Source: JBEKHT01 sp049511715 (GTDB lineage Bacteria > Chloroflexota > Anaerolineae > Anaerolineales > RBG-16-64-43). Taken from it: 63,442 nucleotides of DNA. Below the pieces are notes generated by a model that did not search any database, was not told the origin of the DNA, and saw only the letters and a list, made by a program, of their open reading frames with translations. Location of the stretch: NCBI GenBank assembly GCA_049511715.1, contig JBEKXU010000017.1:1-63442 (forward strand). The letters are read 5' to 3'. Made by a program: the position numbers and the translations under genes. Numbering within the stretch: position 1 is the stretch's first letter; every line of letters starts with the position of its first letter. Shown piece by piece: positions 1-8,735 of this stretch.

Positions 1-63
1 GATCCTTCCTATGAAGAGGTAGCCAGCGATGGGTCCTACGGGTTGTTTGAGCGGAAGCAGTAG
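1..63 (+). CDS. C-terminal end of a polytopic membrane glycosyltransferase-like protein (cut by window edge)
   Basis: Frame 1 is open from the first base to a TAG at 61-63 and encodes about 20 residues ending GLFERKQ. The tail (DPSYEEVASDGSYGLFERKQ) lines up with the end of the 642-aa membrane protein at 6587-8515, which ends DPFFREAFASGYLVVYQRR. As in that case, a tiny membrane protein follows directly. The assignment is an inference from this short match and the conserved gene order; most of the gene lies outside the window. Confidence 0.5.
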   Translation, partial: DPSYEEVASDGSYGLFERKQ

Positions 64-85
64 GGGTGAGGGGGAGGTGGTGCGG

Positions 86-226
86 GTGGTGAGCTGGGTT
101 TTTGTGGCCGCCGCGTTAGTCCTGCTGCTTGCTTATTTTTCGCGGCCGGAAAGGCTTCGAGAGGTAGTCCAGTCCGTCGTCTGGCTGAAAGCCGTGCTGA
201 AGATCCTGCTCGTGCATGGAGTTTGA
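86..226 (+). CDS. Small single-helix membrane protein ending in LLVHGV (paralogue 1)
   Basis: About 46 residues: one hydrophobic helix (WVFVAAALVLLLAYF), a short charged stretch (RPERLREVV) and the tail WLKAVLKILLVHGV. The GTG codons at 86/89 are preferred because GGGGGAGG lies just upstream; an ATG at 29 would extend into the preceding coding end. It resembles the protein at 8538-8681, which has the same helix-loop-tail plan and the same last six residues, and each follows a large membrane protein gene. The stop overlaps the next start (TGATG). I do not recognise the family. Function is unknown; a partner subunit of the preceding membrane protein is only a guess. Confidence 0.5.
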   Translation: MVSWVFVAAALVLLLAYFSRPERLREVVQSVVWLKAVLKILLVHGV

Positions 227-2117
227 TGGGCATGTCAGGGGATGTGATCAGTTGGTTGGGCTTGCTGCTTCTGGTGGGGCTTGCCTACTGGGCGCCGGGA
301 TACGCACTTCTTTCGCTTCTGGGAGTGAAAGGTGTAGGGCGGGTAGGACAGGTTCTCCTGGCGGTTCCGGTGTCGCTGGTCGTGGTTCCGTATGCTCTGG
401 CAGTAGTAGGGTCTGTGGTTCCGCTGTTGCCATCGTTGTGGATGCTGGCTGCAGGTTCGGTGTTGTTATTCGCGGGGGCGCTTCTCCGCAGACGATGGAC
501 CAGGGACAAGTGGATCGGTGTTCGGGCGAGGAATCGGGGCGCGTCTTCGCCGAAGCCCGTGGAGTGGGTGGGGGTTTCGGTCTTCATTTTGGTTTTCTCG
601 GCCCTGATGTCTCTTCCGAACCTGGAGCTTCTAGTTCATGGGGATCAAGCCCTGGCTATTGGCACCCAGGACGCCTACTGGCATATTGCGGAGCTCACCT
701 CGGTTGCTCGCAGCGGGATTCCTCCCGTGCACTATTTCTTTCCAGACGCCAACCTCAGTTACTACTATTGGTCCTGGATCTATCCGGCGCTGATAGCCAA
801 CCAGGGTTTGGTGCGGGTTCCCTTGGCGCGGGCCTATGCGATTCATGCGTTTGTGCAGGTTGTGGCGTTTCTGGGGCTTTGCTACTACTTGTTGCGGCAG
901 AACCTCTCGCGCGCTCTGGGGAGGCTCTCGGGCCTAGCCTTTCTGACGGTGGTTGGCGGCTTTGATTTCTTTGTCAAGGGGGCCTGGCGTTTGTGATGGG
1001 TTTGCTTCTCTGGAGGAATGTGCGGGCGCGGCCGGAGGTTCGTTGGAGCGCGCTTGGAATCCTTTTGGCATTCACTCTGGGGACGAGTGCTTTTGTTTTC
1101 ATGGCTTGTGCGGTTGCGATACTGCTTTGGGCCATTCACTACCGGAAGGTGCTGCTATCGCGTCGGGTGATCGTGCCCCTGGCGTTGGCCCTGGTGTTCT
1201 TTGGACTGGGCAGCTGGCGCCAGTTGGCCAGCACCCTGGGAAGCGGGGCTTCGGTCACCTGGAGCACGTTCCGGGTGCCCTTTGTGGAGAAGTATTTAGG
1301 GATCCGGACGGGAAAAGCGATCTTATTGGATCGAGTTCTGACGTTTCTATTCTTTCCGATCGTGGGCAGCTGGGTTCTGCTGATTGAGATTGGTCTGCCT
1401 TTTGTGCTCTATGGGCTTTGGTGCCTGAGGCGGGGCCGGACGAGGCTTGGGGGGTGGAAGCGTTTCCTGATGGTTTTCCCGGCCCTCTGTTTCCTCCTAT
1501 TGTCTTTGCGGCGGCAAGCTACATGGACCGGGTGCGGGTGCCGCTGCCGAACTTGGCCGTCAAGATCGGAGTAGCTTATCTGGCTATGGTCATCGTTGTG
1601 CCCGAAGCGACGACCTGGATGGTGGATCTGCAAGTCCTGTCGCGGGAGTCAATCGGCAGTGCTCTGCGGGTGCCGGAGACGGTTTACCTTGAGGGGCTGA
1701 ACCTGGCCTCCGCTCCGAGGTGGCCCGATTCCCTGAGTTATATCCACTGGATTAACGCCCATACTCCGGACTCGGCTCTCATTGTGGAAGGGGGGCCCTT
1801 GCCCACAGACTACCTTCCCTTCCATCTTCTAGAACGCCTGCGCTTTGTCTTGCCCACGTCAGTGAACAGTCTGGGATATGGGTATGCGGACTATCAGCTG
1901 GTTTCGGCCTCGGACCGCGAGAAGATTCAGGCCGAGGCGGAGGGCAAGAGTGTCTTGGAGGCGGCGCTGAGCTCGTCCTACGTGAAGCTTCACCATCCGG
2001 ATATCTTCTATGTGGCTCGGGGCCCCAGCCCGTTGGGCTTGGGGCTTGGGGAGCATCGTATACCACGACTCGTACGTCACGATCTACGAGATCTCCCCGG
2101 GGGCAATCGCCCAGTGA
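226..2117 (+). pseudogene. Decayed polytopic membrane protein (GT-C-like), copy 1 of a tandem pair
   Basis: The product can be followed through three frames. Segment one (226 to about 985) has several membrane helices and the loop SVARSGIPPVHYFFPDANLS then YYYW. Near 985 the frame changes, and alignment to the downstream paralogue shows about 40 residues missing before GLLLWRNV. A second break near 1495 loses about 25 residues, and a third near 2045 sits in a GGGCTTGGGG-type repeat. The final frame ends SIVYHDSYVTIYEIS...AIAQ at TGA 2115-2117, matching the paralogue's TLVYQDNYVHLYLVT. The family looks like the large membrane proteins that process or transfer lipid-linked sugars, but no catalytic site is certain. 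Two internal deletions with frameshifts argue for a true pseudogene rather than single-base errors. Confidence 0.65.
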
Positions 2118-2297
2118 TCTACTGGACAGCCTTCGCCCTGATCACGGTCGTCGCCTACCTCTGGCCGGGCTACGCGCTTCTCTCCTGCGTTGAGCTCGAG
2201 GGGGTCGGGCGATGGGGACGCCTGCTGTTCGCGTTGCCCACCTCCCTGATCGTTCTTCCTTGTCGCCATTTCGAACTTTGCGCCATTCGTTCCGGCC
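2114..2297 (+). pseudogene. Out-of-frame N-terminal segment of the next membrane protein gene
   Basis: A GTG at 2114 overlaps the stop of copy 1 (GTGA) and opens VIYWTAFALITVVAYLWPGY, which matches the N-terminus of copy 1 (GLAYWAPGYALL). The frame is good to about 2262 (PTSLIVLP) and then must shift to LVAISNFAPFVPALW to continue into the long frame that follows. One small indel near 2262 explains this. It may be real or a sequence error. The full protein would be about 680 residues. Confidence 0.5.
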
Positions 2298-4166
2298 TTG
2301 TGGCAGGTGCTGGCGGTTGGTCTGGCGCTCGCCGCTTGCAGTTGGGTCCTGCGCACGAAGCACCGCCTCGCGTTGATAAGAGTCGTCCCGCGCAACCAGG
2401 ATAGCTTTCCGGGCTCAAGACTGGAGTGGTTGCTGGCGTTGGGCTTCTGCGCCCTGTTTGCTGTGGTAACTTGTTTGCCGCGGCTGGACGCCTTGGTCGG
2501 GGGCGACCTAGCCACCACAGTCGGCCCCGGGGATGCCTCCTGGCAGCTGGCGCGTGCTGTTTCCGTTGCTCGAAGCGGATTACCCCCCAGCCACTATTTC
2601 CTGCCCGATCTGAAGCTTACGTATTACTACTGGTCGGTGATTTACCCTGCGCTTCTCAGCAACCAACCTCTGCTCCATGTGTCCCTGGCACAAGCTGTGT
2701 CGGTGGCGACGGTGGTGCAGACGGCCGCGTTCCTCGCCGTCTTCTACCTGGTCCTGCGCCTAAGCTTGCGGACTGTCCGTGCGCGGATTGCGGGTATTCT
2801 GCTCATTACCATAATGGGCGGCCTGGACGGCTTCGCGGCTTTGGGGAAAAATCTGGGCGACCTGGAGTGGTGGCAGACAAAAGTACCCTGGATCGCAAAC
2901 GGGTTTCAGATCTCCAGCCCCATCACTTGGTTCATGTGGGTTCCTCAACATGTGGCCGGAGCCATGGTCTTCTTGGTCTGCCTGCTCTTGTGGCGAAATG
3001 TGAGAGGGCCGAATCTTATTCGCTCCGCTTGCCTGGGTCTCGTTTTTGGCTTTGCCTTTGGCACCAGCGCGTGGGTGTTTCTGGCCATGGCGCTGGCACT
3101 CGGCCTCTGGTTTCTCCTTTGCCGGGGTTGGAGGTTGGCCCGCAGGGGTGCCCCATTTGCGATCCTGGCCTTCGGGGTGTTCCTCGTCGGATCCTGGAAG
3201 CAAATCCTCCTTGAGCGAACAAGTGCGGCCGGTCTGCAGTTCGCCAACTTCAGGGTGCCGTTGCTTGAGGCCTACCTTGGCATCCAAACTGCGAAGGCTC
3301 AGCTGCTTGATCACCTCCTGACGCTGCTTGGCGCCCCCGTGGTGCTTTCGTGGGTTCTTTTGATAGAAATGGGCTCGGCTTTTGTGCTCTATTTGGCCTT
3401 CTTGGCACGGAGAAGATTCGGAAGAAGCGCATGGGAACGATTCCTCGCGGTTTTCCCGCTGGTGTGCTTACTTCTCATCCTCGTCTTTCGGTCCTCGGAC
3501 AACTTAGACGACCTGGTAATGCGAGGGGTCATCCCTGCGCAGGTTTGCATGATCCTGGCGGCGGCCACTGTGGTCGACAGATTCGAATGGAAAGCGCTTC
3601 GATTGAGGCGAAAGGCCTTTTCTCTCTATTTTGGGCTGGCCCTGATCCTGGTGCAACTCGTCTGGCCCTTGGAGGAAATTGGGTCGCTTTCGGCTCCGGC
3701 CCTAGGGGCCGCCTTCGATGCGAAGGCGGATGTCCGGGTTCGGGGGTTGCTGGTCGCACAAGCGGTTCGCTGGCCGGAAGAGTTGGCCTACATTCATTGG
3801 GCCAACGAGCATACGGCCCCTGATGCCGTGTTCATCGAATCCGGGCTCAGTGGCGAGCAGCAAGATCTTGAGTTTCTGCATCTGGAGAGAATGCGCTACC
3901 TGCCGGCGGACGCCATTCGGACAAGCCTTGATCCAAGCACGGACATGAGCCTTAAGGGACTGGCCGATTGGCAGGGCCAGCTTGGAAAGGGGACCCTCCT
4001 ATGTGAGGCGGTGAGGTCTCCCTATGTCAGGGCGCGTGCCTCAACCCTGTACTACGTGGCCCGTGGAGCGGCCGAACCCTCCTCGGGCACCTTGGTCTAC
4101 CAAGATAATTATGTGCATCTCTATCTCGTCACCCCATCGGTCCGCCAGAGATGTGACAAAAGCTAG
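2298..4166 (+). CDS. Polytopic membrane protein, GT-C glycosyltransferase-like (copy 2), N-terminus frameshifted
   Basis: The open frame gives 622 residues from a TTG; the natural N-terminus lies upstream in another frame (see 2114-2297). Many hydrophobic helices are visible. The first large loop reads GDASWQLARAVSVARSGLPP, then HYFLPD and TYYYW, and a C-terminal soluble domain (about residues 470-615) begins with AYIHWANEH. The Asp-rich first loop and overall plan resemble GT-C membrane enzymes that use lipid-linked sugars. The YYYW block recalls the YYY-type hydrophobic proteins of Chloroflexi and archaea, but I cannot assign it firmly. It is the better-preserved member of the tandem pair in a glycan locus. 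Confidence 0.65.
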   Translation: MWQVLAVGLALAACSWVLRTKHRLALIRVVPRNQDSFPGSRLEWLLALGFCALFAVVTCLPRLDALVGGDLATTVGPGDASWQLARAVSVARSGLPPSHYFLPDLKLTYYYWSVIYPALLSNQPLLHVSLAQAVSVATVVQTAAFLAVFYLVLRLSLRTVRARIAGILLITIMGGLDGFAALGKNLGDLEWWQTKVPWIANGFQISSPITWFMWVPQHVAGAMVFLVCLLLWRNVRGPNLIRSACLGLVFGFAFGTSAWVFLAMALALGLWFLLCRGWRLARRGAPFAILAFGVFLVGSWKQILLERTSAAGLQFANFRVPLLEAYLGIQTAKAQLLDHLLTLLGAPVVLSWVLLIEMGSAFVLYLAFLARRRFGRSAWERFLAVFPLVCLLLILVFRSSDNLDDLVMRGVIPAQVCMILAAATVVDRFEWKALRLRRKAFSLYFGLALILVQLVWPLEEIGSLSAPALGAAFDAKADVRVRGLLVAQAVRWPEELAYIHWANEHTAPDAVFIESGLSGEQQDLEFLHLERMRYLPADAIRTSLDPSTDMSLKGLADWQGQLGKGTLLCEAVRSPYVRARASTLYYVARGAAEPSSGTLVYQDNYVHLYLVTPSVRQRCDKS

Positions 4167-4204
4167 TCCGGGCACCGGCCCTCATCTTGGGATCGAATCT
4201 CGCG

Positions 4205-4226
4205 AGCCCTTCTTCGGAAGGGCTTT
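4205..4226 (+). terminator. Hairpin with UUCG loop after the membrane protein pair
   Basis: A perfect 8-bp stem (AGCCCTTC / GAAGGGCT) closes a TTCG tetraloop and is followed by only a short T run. It lies 39 bases after the stop at 4166. It is probably a weak intrinsic terminator or mRNA-stabilising hairpin. Confidence 0.5.
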
Positions 4227-4399
4227 GCCGGTGACCGACCCTTCGGCCGCGCGGCGACAAAGCTAGATGGTCTTCTGGGGAGGTCGCCGAAAGAGGGGCC
4301 AACCGATGGCCTTCTGGAAACCTGGCCAGCGCGGGATCGCCGCCTGGAGGGAGTGCCCTTCCGTGCCAAGCCCGCCGCGCGCTGGCTGAAGGAGTTTGG

Positions 4400-6109
4400 A
4401 TGGCTCTTATCGTCAGCGTCTGGATCGTCGCGTTCCTGTGTTTTACCGGAGTAGGTGCCCTGGTCGGGCGCCTTCTCGGAGCTCGAACCCGGAACCTTTC
4501 CGGTTGGTTCGCCAACTTCTGGGTTGGTTGGGGGGCAACTGTTGGACTTCTTCAACTCTGGAATCTTTGGCTGCCCATCAATGGCTGGGCGCTCGCCTTT
4601 GTGATTGCATGCGGCTTGGTCGGCGTCACCTTGGCGCTGCGCGAGACGGATCGAATCGGCGGCGAGAAGGCCCCGGAATACCTCGGACTGGGGGTTGTCT
4701 GGGTGCTCCTCGCTGGGCTGTCTGCCCTGGAAGCCTCTGGGCCTCTCACCGACGGTGCCAGTGGCGACTACCAGCTGGCCTCCGTAGCCTGGGCCAAAGC
4801 GTTTCCTCTGGTGAAGGGGCTGGGGAATCTCTTTCCGCGCCTGGCCTTCAACCAGTCGTTTTTCCTCTACGAGGCCCTGCTCGACGTCGGTCCTTTTGCA
4901 CGGAATTCATACCAACTGGCCAATGGCCTCCTGGAGGTAGTCCTTGTAGGACAATGTCTGTGGGGGCTCTGGCATCTGCTGCGGAGCCAGGGAAAAGTCC
5001 GTCTCAGCGATTTGTTCTTTTCGCTCATGCTCGGCCCTGTCCTCATTCAGATCACCGACGAACGATTCCGGAGCCTCTCGGCGGATCCCGGTCTGTTCTT
5101 TGTCGGCGTGGCCCTGTTTGGCATGCTGATCGACTTCCTTTGCGACAGAAAGGAGAGGGAAGAGCCTCCGGAGCCTGCCCTCCTGCAAATGCTGGTGATG
5201 GCCGCTGTGGGGATCGTTTGCAAATTGAGCTTCACCGGATTCGCCGTTGGGGCCCTCTTGGTCGCTCTGGGCGTCTACTGGAGAGAGAATCGGGCAGCGG
5301 CGAAAAGAATATGGGGATCCCTGATTTCTCGAGGGGCTGGAGTTGTTCTGCTGATCATGGTCCCTTGGATTGCCCGCGGTATCCTCTTGAGCGGATACCC
5401 GGTCTTCCCGAGCACTTTCGGAGGGCTTCCCGTTGAATGGAGGGTGCCCGCCCCTTTGGCCCAGGGGGAACTCAGCTGGATCCAACTGCGGGCCAGAAAT
5501 CCAGGCGTCCCGGCTTCCGAGGCAACCCCGAGTCGGAAGTGGATCGGTCCGTGGATCAAGAGTCTTCCGAACTCTGTGGTCAAGCCCTTGGAAATCTCGG
5601 CCTGTATCCTTCTGTTCTTAGCTTTGGCGCTACGGCGGAGCCATTGGCGGGAAAGGTCCGGCCCTGTGGCGGTCCTTCTCATCGTCCCCCTAGTGAGTTT
5701 GTTGGCCTGGTTTTTTGCAGCTCCCGATCCGCGGTTTGCGGGGGCCTCATTCTGGATCCTTTTGGCGACCGTCTTGCTGCTCGCGTCGGTCGCGTTGTTC
5801 GATCTGGCGAACCCTGCCTATAAGGGTGTGACCATCGGCTTGTGCCTCCTGTTCTTCATATGGGTGTCCCCATTTACTTCGTATCAGCCGCCCGGCCGAT
5901 TGAGGGACCTTCTGGTGCCCACGCAAACGATCCGGGTCCCGAGCTACCAGTCCGTAACGTTGGCCTCGGGAGACAGGGTAAACGTGGTAAGCCCGCTGAT
6001 CGGTTGTTGGGACATTCCCCTCCCCTGCACGGACAATTTCCACCCAGGCCTGGAATTGCTCACGCCAGGCCAGATCGCGGGAGGGTTCAAGCTAAGCGGT
6101 TCACCCTGA
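4400..6109 (+). CDS. Polytopic membrane protein, LIC_10190-like
   Basis: 569 residues with roughly 12 hydrophobic helices. The large loop at about 125-165 carries GDYQLASVAWAKAFPLVKG followed by LGNLFPRLAFNQSFF. This block (a periplasmic loop with Asp, then GLGN and FNQS) is what I associate with bacterial LIC_10190-type membrane proteins found in surface-polysaccharide loci. The C-terminus (about residues 495-560) is a short soluble tail containing two Cys in a CWDIPLPC motif. No enzymatic activity is established for the family. It lies on the same strand as the glycosyltransferases but is separated from both neighbours by 230-480 bases. The start ATG follows GGAG. Confidence 0.6.
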   Translation: MALIVSVWIVAFLCFTGVGALVGRLLGARTRNLSGWFANFWVGWGATVGLLQLWNLWLPINGWALAFVIACGLVGVTLALRETDRIGGEKAPEYLGLGVVWVLLAGLSALEASGPLTDGASGDYQLASVAWAKAFPLVKGLGNLFPRLAFNQSFFLYEALLDVGPFARNSYQLANGLLEVVLVGQCLWGLWHLLRSQGKVRLSDLFFSLMLGPVLIQITDERFRSLSADPGLFFVGVALFGMLIDFLCDRKEREEPPEPALLQMLVMAAVGIVCKLSFTGFAVGALLVALGVYWRENRAAAKRIWGSLISRGAGVVLLIMVPWIARGILLSGYPVFPSTFGGLPVEWRVPAPLAQGELSWIQLRARNPGVPASEATPSRKWIGPWIKSLPNSVVKPLEISACILLFLALALRRSHWRERSGPVAVLLIVPLVSLLAWFFAAPDPRFAGASFWILLATVLLLASVALFDLANPAYKGVTIGLCLLFFIWVSPFTSYQPPGRLRDLLVPTQTIRVPSYQSVTLASGDRVNVVSPLIGCWDIPLPCTDNFHPGLELLTPGQIAGGFKLSGSP

Positions 6110-6586
6110 GAGCTTTCGACAGCCTCTCTGGCGGTGTTGGTTCTCGTTGAGTCCCAGGCCAGCCGAATGGGCGGTGAGCAGAGGCGAGTTCAGGAAGGGG
6201 GAGTGTGCTTTCTTTCTAGCGCTTCGAGGGGAATCGCCACGGCGCCTGTCGAGGCCGCGCCAACTGGAAGCGCACCCTGGACCGGGCTCAGGCCAGACTG
6301 GCAGGAGACGCGCAGGCCTCTTCTACAGAGGCGGTGTCTGGGCGCCGGTCGATAGTGGTATCGTTAGTAGGCAGACGGAGGCGTTGCCCGGGACAGGGAA
6401 CGGCGGGACGTCCGTTTCGCGGTTCGTTCCCTGTGGTCGCGAGAGCCTGCCTCAACGGCTGAGGGAAAAGGAAGGGGACCTCGGCGGTCTGGCTGACTAG
6501 GCCTCGGCTGAGGCCTGGCCGGAAGGGAGTTCGATCCACTAGGCGATGGAACGATCGCTCAGGCGCATCTGACTGACAAGAACGTC
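6110..6586. other. Gene-free stretch with two strong hairpins
   Basis: I see no credible coding frame. A 9-bp perfect inverted repeat (ACAGGGAAC at 6393-6401 with GTTCCCTGT at 6426-6434) and a 7-bp stem with GGCT loop (AGGCCTC at 6499-6505 with GAGGCCT at 6510-6516) are present. Neither is followed by a T run. They may be leader structure for the gene at 6587. Confidence 0.4.
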
Positions 6587-8515
6587 ATGGATTTCGCCGC
6601 TCTTCTCAAAGCATTCTGGCACGCGCTTTTTCATGGCGGCTTTCTGGGCACCGACCTGCGGACCTGGGCCGGGCTAGCTTGGTTATTCATCCTCTCCGCA
6701 GCAATCTGGAGTGTCTGGTTCCTTTGGTTTTTAGCTCGTCACCGCCAGGCGCTGTATGCCGTGGTTGCCGCCCAGGTAGCGAGCACGGCACAGGTCTTGG
6801 GGTGGATGTTGATTCTGGGCTGGGCCGGCCTTCTCCGCACCGTCCCGCTGGCCGTAACCTGCTTAGCCACCTCCGCGGTGATCCTGGGTCTTGGGGTCTG
6901 GCCGGCGAAGTCGCGTGTTCGTCATGCGCTCTCTGAGACATGGCAATCGTGGCGGACCATTCGGCTGCCTGGATGGGGGATCGGGCTGATCATCCTTTAC
7001 GGGATTCTCCTTGTCCGCGGGGTCGTCTATGCTTGGTTCCTACCTCCCTACGATCTAGACGGAATCTCCTATCACTTGCCGATTATGGCGAGCTTCGCCC
7101 AGATGGGCGCCATTCGGCCTTTGGACAGCTTGTCGGTATGGATCCGCTACTACCCGTTTGACTCCGAACTCACGCAGTTGTGGAACTTCATTTTCGTTGG
7201 GCTGGACAAGGCGGTCGAGCTGGCCTTCGTTCCTATGGTGCTGGCGGGGATCCTGGCGACCTATGGTCTCGGACGGCGCTTCGGTTTCTCGACAAAAGCG
7301 AGTCTGTTGGCGGCGGCTGTAGTCGCATTCGCGCCTTCCGTGTTCTTGGAGCAAACCACTTCATACAACGATGCCTGGATGGCGGCAATCTTCATCGCCG
7401 GTACCTATCTGATCCTGGCCCATCCCTCATTGGATGGCCGGACCGGGCGGCTGGAGATCTCGCTGCTGGCTGGAGCGGCGGGCGGGATTGTCGTCGGGAC
7501 CAAATACACTGGCCTCCTTCTGGCCGGCATTCTGCTAATAGTGCTCGTTGTCCGCTTGTGGAAGGAACCCTCGGCCGGTGGGCTCCGACCGAGGGATTTA
7601 TGGCTGGTAGGGGGAATATTCCTGGCGGGGGTAATGCTTTGGGGTTCCTACCCCTACTTTCGAGATTGGCTGATTGGTGGGAATCCCATTGCGCCGAATG
7701 AGATCACTTTCGCCGGGCATGTGATTCTCCCGGGAAGCAAAGACCTTTCCCATCTGGAATCCGGGGACCCGGACTTCCTGGTCAACAAGTCCTGGGTGGA
7801 GCATATCCACCTGATCTGGCTGGAACGTCTGTTCACGCCCTACGATTGGAACAATGCCGGGGATGGACCGCTTTGGGTGGTGATCGGGGTGCCGGGGCTC
7901 GTGGTCTGGGGGGTGACCTCTCTCCGTCGGCGGCGGGGCTGGCCGCTCCTTTTGATCGGCCTACTAGTATTGTTTTTCATAGTGACGCCGGCCAACTTTC
8001 GGGTCCGCTACGTTCTGGCGGCCATTTTGCCTTGTGCTCTGGGCGCGGGGTTCCTGGTCGATTACCTGCAAGGCTGGACTCGGGGGGTTGTGCTGGCCAT
8101 AGCTGTACTCCTTTGCGGTTGGGTGGTGATCACAACCCTTCCGCCGGCTCAGATATCGCCGGTCCAGCTTCGGAATTACATCGCTTATGACAGCGACTAC
8201 ACGCGCACCGCAGGGAGCTTGGCGGATCCCACCGCGGTCTATGCCTGGATCGATGCCCAAACGAAGACTCAGCCCGCGGTTATTGCCTACGGCCGGCGAG
8301 TTCATATCTACCCGTTGTACGGCGTGGATCTCCGCAACCGCATCGTGCATCAGGTTAAGCCGAACGCAGAGCAGTGGCAGCAAGGCTTGGACCAGCAGAA
8401 GGTGAGCCTGGTGGTGACGAGCGCGGGATCGAAAGAGGATACCTGGATGCACGCCGACCCGTTTTTCCGGGAGGCTTTTGCCAGTGGCTACTTGGTGGTC
8501 TATCAAAGAAGATGA
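6587..8515 (+). CDS. Polytopic membrane glycosyltransferase-like protein (GT-C / GT39-like)
   Basis: 642 residues with about 12 hydrophobic helices and a soluble C-terminal part (about 540-642). The first large loop after the third helix pair contains PPYDLDGISYHLPIMASFAQ followed by MGAI. An acidic pair at this place (DLD), then YHLP, is typical of dolichyl/undecaprenyl-phosphate-sugar-dependent GT-C transferases (PMT/ArnT-like), in which the Asp binds the metal or the donor phosphate. Transfer of a sugar from a polyprenyl carrier on the outer face of the membrane is therefore inferred. A tiny membrane protein follows at 8538, repeating the arrangement at the left edge of the window. The ATG has no strong ribosome site. 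Confidence 0.65.
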   Translation: MDFAALLKAFWHALFHGGFLGTDLRTWAGLAWLFILSAAIWSVWFLWFLARHRQALYAVVAAQVASTAQVLGWMLILGWAGLLRTVPLAVTCLATSAVILGLGVWPAKSRVRHALSETWQSWRTIRLPGWGIGLIILYGILLVRGVVYAWFLPPYDLDGISYHLPIMASFAQMGAIRPLDSLSVWIRYYPFDSELTQLWNFIFVGLDKAVELAFVPMVLAGILATYGLGRRFGFSTKASLLAAAVVAFAPSVFLEQTTSYNDAWMAAIFIAGTYLILAHPSLDGRTGRLEISLLAGAAGGIVVGTKYTGLLLAGILLIVLVVRLWKEPSAGGLRPRDLWLVGGIFLAGVMLWGSYPYFRDWLIGGNPIAPNEITFAGHVILPGSKDLSHLESGDPDFLVNKSWVEHIHLIWLERLFTPYDWNNAGDGPLWVVIGVPGLVVWGVTSLRRRRGWPLLLIGLLVLFFIVTPANFRVRYVLAAILPCALGAGFLVDYLQGWTRGVVLAIAVLLCGWVVITTLPPAQISPVQLRNYIAYDSDYTRTAGSLADPTAVYAWIDAQTKTQPAVIAYGRRVHIYPLYGVDLRNRIVHQVKPNAEQWQQGLDQQKVSLVVTSAGSKEDTWMHADPFFREAFASGYLVVYQRR

Positions 8516-8537
8516 GGGAGATCGCGGGGCGCCGAGC

Positions 8538-8681
8538 GTGTGGGCTCGGGCTGGCATCGCAGCAGCGGTGCTCCTGTTAGCGGGGGCTTACCTGCTCACC
8601 CCTTTGCGCGTCAACTGGCTGTTGGATTCCTATGGCTGGCTGCGACAGTTTCTGCACATCTTGCTGGTCCACGGCGTGTAG
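8538..8681 (+). CDS. Small single-helix membrane protein ending in LLVHGV (paralogue 2)
   Basis: From a GTG at 8538 the frame gives 47 residues: helix GIAAAVLLLAGAYLL, charged link, and tail WLRQFLHILLVHGV. A TTG at 8478 would extend it into the upstream gene and is less likely. The last six residues and the pattern W-L-x3-L-x-ILLVHGV are shared with the protein at 86-226. The two DNA segments differ at many other positions, so the peptide appears to be under selection rather than a recent copy. No known family is recognised. Confidence 0.5.
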   Translation: MWARAGIAAAVLLLAGAYLLTPLRVNWLLDSYGWLRQFLHILLVHGV

Positions 8682-8735
8682 CGGAAGTCTTCACCCCCCA
8701 GCGTTCGTTGATTCGCTCTTTCAGCGTTCTGGCCC

